A stretch of DNA of 64,000 nt from Congeria kusceri. Taxonomy: Eukaryota > Mollusca > Bivalvia > Myida > Dreissenidae. The stretch covers positions 78,501-142,500 of the forward strand of contig JAPFQT010000377.1 of the NCBI GenBank assembly GCA_027627225.1, given 5' to 3'. This document shows, one piece after another, positions 48,245-59,720 of this stretch. The notes under the pieces are model-generated. The model worked only from the letters and a program-made list of their open reading frames with translations. It searched no databases and was not told the origin of the DNA. Numbering within the stretch: the stretch's first letter is position 1; every line of letters starts with the position of its first letter. A program made the position numbers and the translations under genes.

Positions 48245-48990
48245 ATATTAGGATATTTAGGTATATTTATTTAGCAGGAGTTTATATATGGACTGGAAAG
48301 TCGACTTTGCATAATTTTATTAACGACGATTTGTTTGACCTTTTACAAAATGATATTTGTTTATTTGAAACTCGAGAAAATGTATTTTTAACGGGTGATT
48401 TTAATGCCAGGGTCAGAAGCGGGGATAAAACAGATTATATTATTTGTGACAAACCAATTATAGAATTTGATAGCGATGAATATTTACCTGACAATCAGTC
48501 GAGTTTCGATGGACATAATCCATAATAAATACGGTATTAAATTGCTAGACTTATGTAATTCAAACTGCGTGAGAATTGCTAATGGAAGGCTTGGAAACCA
48601 TTCTAATATTGGAAATTTTACTTGTTCATTGGGATCGAGTGTTATTGATTATCTAATGTTGAGTGAATGTTACTTTGGTAAATTGAGCAATTGTTGTGCA
48701 AACTCTTTTAATTAATGGTTGGATCATGCATCGCTCTCTTTCAAATTAATTGTGGCAGTGTGTATTATAGTAATGAAAATGACAACACACGAACTAGTAT
48801 TAAATGGAATGAAAGTATGTGGAATGAATTTGGACGTGGTATAATCTCAAAATTGTCTTGATTTAATTCTTTAACACTAGGCACAGATTTCGTGATTTAA
48901 ATAACAGTAATACGACCGATCAGGTAAATCTGCTCATGAGCTTCATACATGAGAAAGCAGCACGAGTTTTCAGTAAAACGTCCTCACGTA
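48245..48990 (+). pseudogene. LINE fragment: endonuclease domain (5' part of a split element)
   Basis: Readable endonuclease pieces include VFLTGDFNARVRSGDKTD (about 48385), then IANGRLGNHSNIGNFTCSLG and SSVIDYLMLSECYFGKL. These are the GDFNAR and SxxDY blocks of an apurinic-type endonuclease. A frame change occurs near 48525 and a stop follows the linker SFIHEKAARVFSKTSSRSHS. The coding similarity resumes at 54300 with PPWFNNKCYEAKKEFKNAR, the next part of the same protein. The intervening 5.3 kb is therefore an insertion. Confidence 0.75.
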
Positions 48991-50165
48991 GTCATTCACA
49001 CAATTAGGGTCCAATGTCGTTTCTTACGATTAAAAAATTTAAAGTCCAGTCAAAACCGGACCCCTGGTCTGATTTGACTCAAACTTGGAACATAAGTAGG
49101 GGGGAGCTAGCCCTTTCCAAAAATATCAACCTTTCCAAATTGGGCACAGGATTAGGGGCCCAAAGGGGTCACCGACTTTGAGCGTAAGAAACGACGTAAA
49201 TCCTGTGCCCTAGTCCGAAAACGCGATATGGTTGAGACCCCCGGGGGGTGGGGAACTTCTAGCCTAATCATACCACCTAACCCAAAAAAGTGGAAAAAGC
49301 CGACCCCTAAAAGTGAAGAAATCGATTTTGGGGGTACTAGGGGTATAATATAGTCAGTTAACTTACATAGACTGTATTTGGCAACTATCGGTGACCTTTA
49401 TCAAGGTCAAGTGACCCTATACTATGGGCATCGTTGGAAAGGTCTCGAATGGACCTACATGGAACAGTTTGAATTTTGGGGATCGAACGTACCGTTCCGG
49501 AGTTATGGCCCTTACCAGTTCGATACATGAATTTTAGTGCGTTTCTTACGCTCAAACGGCTCGGGCAAATCTAATGCTCCGTAATTCTGTGATCTGGATC
49601 CCTGATATCTCGTATATAGGTGAAGGTGCTGGATATCTACAACGCCCGGGGGGTCCGACCTGGGGTAATGGGGGGTAATAAGAAAGTTTTGGGCCTTTTT
49701 TGTGCCGATTTCTTATTTCTTTTTTCCAAATCGGGCCCTTTTACGAACTCTGGTGGTTTTATTTCGCAATTAATGCCAAATTATTTAATGTTTTCTGAAA
49801 TGTGCACTAATTTTCTACAACAGGACATTTATTTATTTAAAATGGGCCCAAAAATGAACGTGTTATAGTACTTAGAAGTCGTGTGAGACACGTTTTTTAG
49901 GTTACACATCACTAAAAGTGAAAAAATACCCCCACTAGATCCACTATATAGGGACAGAGTACATTGTAATGATATATATCATTGGAAAGGTATTTAAAAA
50001 TCAGACGGAAATTCAGGAAAATATTGATGAAAAGATGTATGGTGTTCCGTGGGGGTCTGAAACCCCTCTGCATACGATATTTTGACAGTATTTTAGCCAT
50101 TTTTAAATTACCAAAATTCGAATTCTGACAATATGTGTCTGAAACTGATATATATGGGTAGTAAA

Positions 50166-51100
50166 AAGTACCACGGATCTTTTGACATGCAGTTTGGGGT
50201 ATATGGGTGCCAGAGGGTCGGAATAGGGTGTGTCAAAGTGAGGGGCTCTGAGAATAAAAGCGTATTTTGGCCATTTTTCACGTTTGTTTTACTTTTAACA
50301 TAAATATCATCCACAATTCTTGACTTAGCTATATGAAAATTATAATAATGATGGATAGTTGTGTACCTGAATTCTTGACTCCGGGGATGAAGGCAAATAT
50401 AGCCCGGGGGTCGGGCTAGGGGCGTTCAAAGTGACCACCCCTATGGTATTTTTGCCGAAATAAACGTAAATAGAAAAAATGATCACTATCTAGGCACTAT
50501 ATACAGACGAAGTACCTAGTAACCTAAGGTACCACTAGAAAGGTAATAACAAATGAGGCAGAAAATTGAAAAAATAATTAATAAAAAATGTATGGTGTTC
50601 CATATATGTCCCAAAAACCGATTTTTACTATATTTTGACCGTATTTTTTACTGTTAAAAATTAATTTTATTCAGAATGCTGGGAATATGTGTCTGAAACT
50701 TATATTAATGGGTAGTAAAAAGTACCACGGATCTGTTGACATGCGGTTTGGGGTATATGGGTGCCTGAGGGTCGGAATAGGGTGTGTCAAAGGAGGGTCT
50801 CTGAGAATAAAAGCGTATTTTGGCCATTTTTCACGTTTTTTTTTACTTCTAACATAAATATCATCCGCAATTCTTGACTTAGCTATATGAAACTTGGAAT
50901 ATTGCTGGATAATTGTGTAGCCCTGGGGTCGGGCAACGGGGGCTCAAAGTGACCACCCCTTCGGTATTTTTCCCCAAATAGACGTATATAGATATTTATA
51001 TAGTATTTTATTCCGAATGCTTTGAATATATGTGTCTCATACTTATAATAATGGGTAGTATAAAGTAACACTGATCATTTGACATGCGGTTTGATGTGTT
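50166..51100 (+). repeat. 551-bp direct repeat, two and a partial third copy
   Basis: The block starting AAGTACCACGGATC (50167 and about 50718) and running through GAGAATAAAAGCGTATTTTG, TAAATATCATCC and CAAAGTGACCACCCC is present twice. A shortened third copy begins near 51060. It lies within one segment of the cassette-like insertion and is non-coding. Confidence 0.7.
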
Positions 51101-51149
51101 TATGCACACTACACGCATCGGACCTAACTCACAAACATCGGGTAATGTA

Positions 51150-51515
51150 AAGCGTAAAAAAGCCCAACATTTGGCCTGACCCCTCCCTCCTTTGCAAATC
51201 TATAGGACTTTAAGGGGCCAAGATACCCCCAAAATAACACCGGATTCGTGATCAGAAATGAATCCTAACATAGATTTGAACATCTTACGGTTGTATGTCG
51301 AGGTCACCGAAATACCCTAAATTCCACCTGAAATTCCACCATCAGGGTAAAAATTTGGGTAAAAGGTCAAAGTTCAAGGACATCAATAAAACATCATTTT
51401 CCATGTTAGGATTCAATGCTGAACACAAATCTGAAATCCGTTTTGAGATATATTGTACCATGAAAAGGTTATTAGGGTCTTAGGGAGCCCACCCCCTCGT
51501 GTTTCTTACGCTCAA
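51150..51515 (+). repeat. 345-bp direct repeat, copy 1
   Basis: From about CTGACCCCTCCCTCCTTTG through TGTCGAGGTCACCGAAATAC, AAATTTGGGTAAAAGGTCAA and TTAGGATTCAATGCTGAACA to ACCCCCTCGTGTTTCTTACG, this is near-identical to 53253-53619. The two copies flank the 51.5-53.2-kb tandem array in direct orientation, like long direct terminal repeats. Confidence 0.75.
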
Positions 51516-53150
51516 TTTTCGGTCAAAACTTTTTCTTCAACAACTTTGAGTAGATAGTGGTTTCTATGGTAGAAAACATCGCTGACCACAAATCCGGAGT
51601 CCGTTTTCAGCTATATTGCACCGTTAAAACGTTATCAGGGTTTCCTCGATACCGCCCGATAGCCATATACACGGACAGAAGGACAGACGGACGGACGGAC
51701 AGACAGACATCGTTCCTAAAGTAGTTTTTAATGCTAAGCAAAAATGTGAAATCCGTTTTGAGCTATCTTAAACCGTTCAAAAGTTATAAGGGTTTCCTCC
51801 ATACCACCCTATAGCCATATACATTCACAAGACAGACGGACGGACGGACGGACGGACGGACGGACAGACGAACAAAAGGGCGATTGACCCAAGGGTAAAA
51901 TTGTATGCTGAGCACGAATCTGAAATCTGTTTTGATATATATTGCACCGTTCAAAATTTATCAGGGTTTCCTGGATACCACCATATAGCCAAGTACACGG
52001 ACAGACGGACGGACGGACGAACGGACGGACAGACACTGTTTTTAAAGGACAATTTAATTCTAAACACAAATGTGAAATCCGTTTTGAGATCTCTTAAACC
52101 GTTTAAAAGTTATAGGGGCTTTCTGGAGCCCACCCCTCGCCATGAACACTCCTAAGACAGACGGACGGACAGAAAGACAGACACAAAGACGAACGGACGA
52201 ATCAAAGGGTAAAAGTGTATGCTGAGCACGAATCTGAAAGCCGTTTTGAGGTATATTGCACCGTTCAAAAGTTATAAGGGTTTCCTCCATACCACCCTAT
52301 AGCCATATACACGGACAGACGGACGGACGGACAGACGAACGAAAGGGCGGATTGACCCAAGGGTAAAATAGTATGCTGAGCACGAATCTGAAATCCGTGT
52401 TGATATATATTGCACCGTTCAAAATTTATCAGGGTTTCCTGGATACCACCCTATAGCCAAGTACACGGACAGACGGACAGACGGACGGACGGACGAACGG
52501 ACGGACAGACACTGTTTTTTTAAGGACAATTTAATTCTAAACACAAATGTGAAATCCGTTTTGAGATCTCTTAAACCGTTTAAAAGTTATAGGGGCTTTC
52601 TGGAGCCCACCCCTCGCTTTGAACACTCCTAAGACAGACGGACGGACGGACGGACAGACACACAGACGGACGGACGAACCAAAGGGTAAAATTGTATGCT
52701 GAGCACGAATCTGAAATCCGTTTTGAGATATATTGCACCGCTCAAAAGTTATAAGGGTTTCCTCCATACCACCCTATAGCCATATACACGGACAGACGGA
52801 CGGACGGACGGACGAACAGACATTTTTTTAAAAGTACAATTTAATTATAAACACGAATGTGAAATCCGTTTTGAGATCTCTTAAACCGTTTAAAAGTTAT
52901 AGGGGCTTTCTGGAGCCCACCCCTCGCCATGAACACTCCTAAGACAGACGGACGGACGGACGGACAGAAGGACAGACACAAAGACAGACGAACGAATCAA
53001 AGGGTAAAATTGTATGCTGAGCTCGAATCTGAAAGCCGTTTTGAGGAATATTGCACCGTTCAAAAGTTATAAGGGTTTCCTCCATACCACCCTATAGCCA
53101 TATACACGGACAGACGGACGGACGGACGGACGGACGGACGAACAGAGGAC
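51516..53150 (-). repeat. tandem array, about 160-bp monomer with (GGAC)n
   Basis: About nine monomers contain AAATCCGTTTTGAGATAT, TGCACCGTTCAAAAGTTATA, AGGGTTTCCTCCATACCACC and CATATACACGGACAGACGG followed by (GGAC)n. By the (TCCG)n orientation it reads on the minus strand. Protein-like frames with repeated RTDG or SVRP are products of the repeat. Confidence 0.8.
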
Positions 53151-53252
53151 GTTATACACTCTCTTTAGCGGTATTACTCGTATGTGGCACCCAGCGGCGC
53201 TCCACTTCCGGTACCAGACCGGAAGCCGGCTACCGTGAATCCTCGCCCAGTG

Positions 53253-53619
53253 TTGAGCGTAAGAAACCACATAATGTTGCCTGACCCCTACCTCCTTTGT
53301 AGCTCCCTAATTCTTTAAGGAGTCCAGATACCCAAAAACTAACATCGGATTCGTGCTCAGCGATGAATCCTAACATAGATTTGAACATTTTACGGTTGTA
53401 TGTCGAGGTCACCGAAATACCCTAAATTCCACCTGATGGTACCATCAGGGTAAAAATTTGGGTAAAAGGTCAAAGTTCAAGGACATCAATAAAACATCAT
53501 TTTCCATGTTAGGATTCAATGCTGAACATAAATCCGCGATCCGTTTTCAGATATATTTCACCGTTCAAAAGTTATAAGGGTATAATGGACCCCACCCCCT
53601 CGTGTTTCTTACGCTCAAA
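53253..53619 (+). repeat. 345-bp direct repeat, copy 2
   Basis: It is bounded by TTGAGCGTAAGAAAC (53253-53267) and the inverse motif near 53605-53619. It matches 51150-51515 closely, with small differences such as a few bases after CCACCTGA. Confidence 0.75.
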
Positions 53620-53821
53620 AATACCAAGACTTTTTTTTTTCCATTTGGACTTATTATCACTTTTTATGGTTTTATATGTACAGTTACACTTGTCCAGCCA
53701 TCCTAGTAGACTAGCTTTCCACCAAAATGTCTGTATTGCAACGACTTAGACGTAAAACAATACATGTATTCACACTTTAAACCCCTCGGACGTGACTTTT
53801 GGTCATAGTTTTTGACAAAAT

Positions 53822-54125
53822 TCTTAGCGCAGCATCATTTCCTGCTTGTTTCCCATCAGTCTACACTGAAAACGCACACAAAATACAAATACAGACCAAC
53901 AGGGGTTTCCTGCTATGCATAACATATGTTACAACATGCGTTACCGGTGCGTTTTGACCCTAATCCTAATCCTAATCTTAGCGCAGCATCATTTCCTGCT
54001 TGTTTCCCATCAGTCTACACTGAAAACGCACACAAAATACAAATACAGACCATCAGGGGTTTCCTGCTATGCATAACATATGTTACAACATGCGTTACCG
54101 GTGCGTTTTGACCCTAATCCTAACC
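53822..54125 (+). repeat. 154-bp tandem duplication with CCTAAT runs
   Basis: CTTAGCGCAGCATCATTTCC starts at 53823 and again at 53977. Each unit contains ACATATGTTACAACATGCG and GGTGCGTTTTGACCC, then CCTAATCCTAAT. The hexamer is CCTAAT and not the canonical CCCTAA, so it is not telomeric repeat as such. Confidence 0.8.
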
Positions 54126-54296
54126 CAAAATACTTGTACCCCCCCAGCAAACGATTATATCGAAGAAACCACATACAAATCGTAAGAAACTACATCGGAT
54201 CCTAACAGAGCGTAAGAAACAACATACAAATCGTAAGAAACGACATCGGATCCTAACTGAGCGTAAGAAACGACAAAAAAAGCGTAAGAAACCACA

Positions 54297-56155
54297 TCCG
54301 ACCAACTAATCCAAAAGCAAATCCACCGTGGTTTAACAACAAATGCTATGAAGCAAAAAAAGAGTTTAAAAATGCACGAAATATCTTTAACCGAAATAAA
54401 TCAAACGAAAACAGAATAATTTTTTCGCAACGTAGAACTATGTTTAATAAAATAAGAAAATCCGCAAAAACGAAATATAAAATAAACCAAGGCATTAAAC
54501 TTGAAAATATTGCAAAAACGCAACCCAGAAAATTCCGGAAATCAGTTAAAAAAGCGACAAAAATACAAAGAAACAAAATAACAATTTACACATAAATGAC
54601 CCCTTATTTGAACATTTTAATACTCTCCTAGGGGAAAAACAAACTACTAATGAAGGCACAAATGAAGAAAATACTGAAATCACTTCAATACACGATCAAA
54701 ATTTAGACAATGAAATAGCGATACATGAAATACAAAAGGCCCAAATGAAATATCAGCAGAATTTATGAAAAGTGCATTTGATATTATATCCCCTTACCTG
54801 CACACATTATATAACAACCTACTTAACAACGCCGTACACACTGAGTGCTGGGGCCTGGGTTACATTATACGTATATTTAAAGGGGGTGATCCTAACTTAG
54901 CAAAAAATTACAGAGGCATAATACTCAACAATATATTAGCTAAAATGTATTCACAGGTTCTCTTCAACCGTCTTACAATATGAAAAAAATGAAACAATAA
55001 TAAAAAATCAGTTTGGATATCAAAAAGGTAAAAGCACTACTGACTGCAGTTTCTTACTGCAAGCTATAATATCCAAGATAATCCACAGCGGACAGAAACT
55101 ATACAGCGCATTTATAGATTATAAAAAATGTTATGATTAAATGAATCTTCCATTCTTATCGCAAAAACACAAAATATAAGCACCAAAATGGTAAATTCTA
55201 TTAAACCATGTACTAAACTATCAACTCCGTTGTAAAAAACAATAACGAAGTATCGGACATCATGTACTCATACCAACAAGTAAAACAAGGCGACTGTGGA
55301 TCATCTCTAGCGTGTATGGTGTTCGTAAACGATATTTTAAATAATATAAACTCGAATATTAATAATGTATTTTCAATCAATGAAATAAAATTATTTCTGA
55401 TACCCTACACGGATAATCACGTTTTATTCGCAACATCACACACCGCATTACAGTTCAAGTTAGAAGATATTGAGGTATACTGCAATACATGGAAATTAAA
55501 GATAAACACATCAAAAACAAAAATAATGATATTTGAAAAAAGCCCTAGACATAGAAATATTGATGTTTTTTTATACAATGAAAAACTTGAGGTAGTCACA
55601 TCCTTTAAATATTTACGTGTTTACTTTTTCAAAAATGGTAACTGGAACAGAACACAAAAATGCATCTCAGAGCACGCATCCAGAGCAATCCATAAACTAT
55701 TTTCAGTTTTCAATCAATACGAATTTCAAACAAAAAACAATTAAAATTATTTGACGTATTAATATCTCCCTTCTTAACTATTCCGCTGAAATATGGGGTC
55801 AAAATAAGGCAAAGGCCATTGAACAAATCCATTCGAATTTTTAAAGAAAATTACTATGTGTAAAAAACACACAGCCTAGAAATTGAACAAGGTCGGAACT
55901 ATAACATAGAAAGGTCAGACAGAAAATGTAATATATGTAACTCAGGTTTAATAGAAAACGAATATCATTTTTTTGCTAACTTGTCCATTTTACTCCCACC
56001 TAAGACGAAAATATTTTAAACCTTACTATTGTAGATGGCCAACTAAAATTAAATTTAAAACACTAATGTCCACAACAAATAAATATGAACTACTAAACAT
56101 TGCAAAATATATCTACCATGCAAACACTCTAAGAGAAGAACTAATAAGTAACTAA
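54297..56155 (+). pseudogene. LINE fragment: linker, reverse transcriptase and C-terminal region (3' part of the split element)
   Basis: The pieces in order are PPWFNNKCYEAKKEFKNAR (about 54329); the palm entry WGLGYIIRIFKGGDPNLAKN and YRGIILNNILAKMYSQVL (54850-54970); FGYQKGKSTTDC; motif A AFIDYKKCYD followed directly by a stop (about 55108-55139); and QVKQGDCGSSLACMVFVNDI. Motif C is PYTDNHVLFA, where the catalytic YADD has become YTDN. Then come FKYLRVYFFKNGNWNRTQKC and a C-terminal CNICNSGLIENEYHF block. It has stops, frameshifts and a broken active site, so it is inactive. Spacing suggests an internal deletion after 55800. Confidence 0.8.
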
Positions 56156-57032
56156 TTATTTCTACTATTGTTGCTGGTTTCCTTATAGACAATAAGGATA
56201 TATAAGTTATATAGTAAAACAACATGTTTGTATACAGTTGTAATTTATGTTTATGTCCAGTACTTTCTTTCGTTATCCACTGTAGTTCAACATTACATGT
56301 ATATGCATTGTAACACGCACGCATATGATTGCACTAATTGTAAATATTTGTACAATCGTATGTGCATTGTAACACGCACGCATATTATTGTACTAGTTGT
56401 AAATAGTTGTACATTCCCTTTTTGTTTAATAATGTTTGTATTGGAATACAGATATATTATATATATATTGAAAGATTGATGTTTAAAATTCATAATATCA
56501 ATACATTATTTTCAATTTTTAATATTATATGGTACTTCGACTTGCTGTGTTAGTGTGTTCTATTACTTATGTAAAATTGCGAATCTCAAATATCATTTAC
56601 TAGAATATAAAGCAATACGCGTAAATTGTTAATATCCCTATTTTTTGTACATAAAATGTCTGTACTTCATACTTTGTTTGCCGATGAGAGCATTGTACAT
56701 TCCATATATTATGTAAACACATTTTTATACTTGCCATATTGTTTAGTTATTATACGTTATCAACATTCTTAATAGTTTAGAAACATCACAATTAATAATA
56801 TTAATTACGTATGCATTTATTTAAGTGTTATTGCTTCTGTGCAATCAAGGCATATCACCATGGTAATAGAGACACTTAAAATGAAAACACTAACATTTCA
56901 CAGTCTTTATAGACATATTACTTCCTCCTTAATTTGCTAACAATTACAGCAATCTTAACCAGCGGTATTTGACATTTATAGATTCATTATTGTAGGCTAG
57001 AAGCTTTTTGTAAGCTTTATTGCTGAAATAAA

Positions 57033-57066
<34 letters not shown>
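56156..57066 (+). repeat. LINE 3' untranslated region ending in (GTT)n
   Basis: Non-coding sequence continues from the LINE stop to TGCTGAAATAAATGTTG and a (GTT)n tail at 57034-57066, a typical simple-sequence LINE tail. It contains a 59-bp tandem duplication (GCATTGTAACACGCACGCAT at 56305 and 56364). Confidence 0.6.
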
Positions 57067-57139
57067 AGACATTCTGTTAACAACTGTACAATTTTACCTA
57101 AGAGATCCGCGATGTTGCTGATCCTCTTTTTGTAAGATA

Positions 57140-58694
57140 AAGACAGCTCATTATAGTGTATACAATTGTAAAAGTTTTTCCAAAAAATCTGAATGGTTCG
57201 ACGCAGAATGCTTTGAAGCTAAACAAACAGCTTTAAATAAATATAACTTTAATAAAAGTGATATTAATAGACAAGATATGATTGAATGTAAGGGGCGTTA
57301 TAAAAAAAATAGTTAAACGAAAAACGCTGAAATGTGATATTAATAAGATTTAGAAAAAGAAATATTACGACCTAAACAGTTTTGGAAACATTTTAGAAAG
57401 AATAAAAATAATTTTAATAATAATATTAGCAATGAAGTAGAGATAATTCATTAAATTGTTTGTAAAAACCTTAAAGTAAAACAATAAACATGTTCAATGG
57501 CTGTTTACGGAGAACTTGGCGGATATCCGCTGTATATCACTAGACACTCGCGCATTATTAAATATTGGTTAAAAATATACAGAGCGACAATATGATTATT
57601 AAGAATTTATACCAATCATTGTTAGATGATTGCATTAAAGGTAAATCTAACTGGTTAACCAATGTTAAATCTCTTGTAGACAGTAGTGGTTTCTCATATG
57701 TTTGGGTAACTCCCTATTTAGTTAATCAGAATAGTTTGCATCTAGATTTTAAACAAAGACTGCTGAAATACTGTTGAATACGGCGAAAAATCCAAACAAA
57801 CAAAAATCAAAAGCTATAACAATTCAAACAGTCGTGGTATACTGCTGATAATAACAGTCGAACGTTGTGCACTTATAAGCTGTTTAAAATTGATTTTGAT
57901 TATTGAATATTATCTTGATAAAGTACCAATAGATATCGTATTGCATTATATAAATTGAGGGTGTCATCCAACCAATTAAAAATAGAAACAGGCCGGTCAC
58001 GGCAATAACAGAATCGTACATTGTAACAGATATTGCAGCTTTTGCAATAACATTGATTTAGAAGACGAATATCATTTTATAAGCATGTGTCCTCTATATA
58101 GTGACATTCGAAAGACATACATAAGTAAATATTACTATACTGACCTAGTGTGGTAAAATTTATTAGCCTATTTAAATCATACAAAAAACAGTATTGAATT
58201 TGTGTAAATATACGTACCATGCTTTTAACAGACGAAAAGGTATGATTAATACTGTACAATAAGTGCAATAATGTGTTGTTTTCTACAGTTGCATATATAA
58301 GTGTACCATGCTTTTAACAGACGAAAAGGTATGATTAATACTGTACAATAAGTGCAATAATGTGTTGTTTTCTACAGTTGCATATATAAGTGTACATATT
58401 GTACATACTGTGATAAAAATGTCTAGTTTTTTTTTTGTCTTACGGTTTCGTATGAAATCTACAAGTCCCTCCGATGGGCATGTACTTTATTAAAATACAT
58501 TTGTTGTAACTTTCTCTGGATTTTGTTTTTTTTGCTATGCGAACTAGGAATAATAAATGTTATTTGTTTTATAAACATATTAGTACTATAAACTGTGTAT
58601 ATATGTACATATGTTATAAGGTGTTATGTCATGTTGCCAAAAACATGTATATGTTCAAGTAACGAAATAAATATGTTGAATTTTGAATCTTGAA
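57140..58694 (+). pseudogene. second, related LINE remnant with RT core deleted
   Basis: Linker pieces SEWFDAECFEAKQTALNKYN (about 57190) and PKQFWKHFRKNKNNFNNNI (about 57370) are followed, after loss of the RT palm, by SLLDDCIKGKSNWLTNVKSL and SSGFSYVWVTPYLVNQNSLH (57613-57730) and a decayed C-terminal EDEYHF-type block (about 58056). It has many stops. The 3' untranslated part holds a perfect 90-bp tandem duplication (58215-58304 and 58305-58394). It ends TTGAATTTTGAATCTTGAA, directly joined to an ACT array. Confidence 0.7.
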
Positions 58695-58717
58695 ACTACT
58701 ACTACTACTACTACTAT

Positions 58718-58759
<42 letters not shown>

Positions 58760-58781
58760 TACTACTACTACAACAACAACA

Positions 58782-58849
<68 letters not shown>

Positions 58850-58907
58850 CTACTACTACTACTACTACTATTACTACTACTACTACTACTACCACTACTA
58901 CTACTAT

Positions 58908-58967
<60 letters not shown>

Positions 58968-59035
58968 CACTGTTACTACTACTACTACTACTACTACTAT
59001 TACTACCACCACTACTACTATTCTTTACTACTATT
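58695..59035 (+). repeat. ACT array at the LINE 3' end
   Basis: A nearly pure (ACT)n starts at 58695, immediately after the LINE remnant's last base, with few interruptions (TTACT, CAACAACAACAA). The poly-Thr, Leu, Tyr, Val and Ser frames are artefacts. Confidence 0.9.
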
Positions 59036-59174
59036 AGTGGTATTGACTTATATATAACCATCCATTTGATAGATATTTGGAGGCGTGTATGCGAAATTTA
59101 TGAAAATAGATACATATGATCAATGAACTACTTACTAACTGGAACCGATTTGTGTGTCGTCTCTAGCATAAACG

Positions 59175-59315
59175 GTGCTTTTAAGAAAGCTGCTGCTGCT
59201 GCTATTAATGATGATGTTAATGATGTTGTTGATGATGATGCTGATGCTGCTGATGCTGCTGATGATGATGCTGATGATGATGATGACGATGATGATGACG
59301 ATGATGAAAGTGTGG
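59175..59315 (+). repeat. compound GCT/GAT trinucleotide tract
   Basis: GCTGCTGCTGCTGC gives way to GATGATG, with GTT and GAC variants. The 89-codon frame spanning it is poly-Ala/poly-Asp with a less repetitive end (SVDEDNGGRVVTSNTQFDYS). I see no splice or start evidence, so I treat it as a microsatellite. Confidence 0.7.
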
Positions 59316-59559
59316 ACGAAGACAACGGTGGCAGGGTGGTTACGAGTAATACTCAATTCGACTATTCGAATGACTTTTTAGTTTTCGTTTAAATTCCTAA
59401 TTAAACATTCTGCGTTAATTTTGAAGAAATATTGGTGAAATACAGATGGAGCCTTTTTCTCGGAGCAGATAATAGTACTTACAAGTAATTAATTATAACA
59501 ATTATAATTCTGACATTAAATGATTTCTTGATATCTCTTCAAACAGACACTATTTGTTC

Positions 59560-59720
59560 CGTGACAATTCGATTTATGTGCATTATGTAACAACACAATT
59601 TCCTCACTCTACGGCGTTACTGGTCGTTTTGCTTCCATCATGACCAGGTTGATATATGGACTTTAGAGACAGGATGTGGTCATTTATTAGTGGCGTTTTA
59701 CGGTTCAATCCAGATGCAGC
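59560..59720 (+). repeat. conserved head module (copy 4)
   Basis: ATCATGACCAGGTTGATATA then TGG and GTGGTCATTTATTAGTGGCG are related to the modules at 35.4, 40.9 and 45.8 kb. Unlike the others, no ACT array follows. One lies 0.6 kb before it. Confidence 0.45.

Larger units (their letters stand above)
49008..54296. mobile_element. cassette-like insertion splitting the LINE, recurring GTTTCTTACGCTC boundaries
   Basis: The motif ATGTnGTTTCTTACGCTCAA or its inverse occurs at about 49016, 49179, 49549, 51150 (decayed), 51501, 53253, 53605, and at least four times in 54180-54290. The first seven alternate strictly in orientation, which marks out segments with inverted ends: 49016-49195, 49549-51165 and 51501-53267. 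The outermost pair (about 49011-49031 and 54276-54296) matches inverted at 18 of 21 positions. Contents differ between segments and none encodes a transposase. Whether this is one element, nested elements or serial capture is unresolved. Confidence 0.55.

Noticed and set aside
51809..53284. Frames with repeated TDGRTDG or SVRPSVR peptides
   Set aside because: They derive from (GGAC)n/(TCCG)n simple sequence within tandem monomers.
54300..56155. Possibility that the reverse transcriptase is still active
   Set aside because: There is a stop right after motif A, motif C reads YTDN in place of YADD, and several frameshifts and a 5.3-kb insertion are present.
59123..59392. An 89-codon acidic open frame
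   Set aside because: Its core is a GCT/GAT microsatellite and frames are open on both strands; no gene structure supports it.
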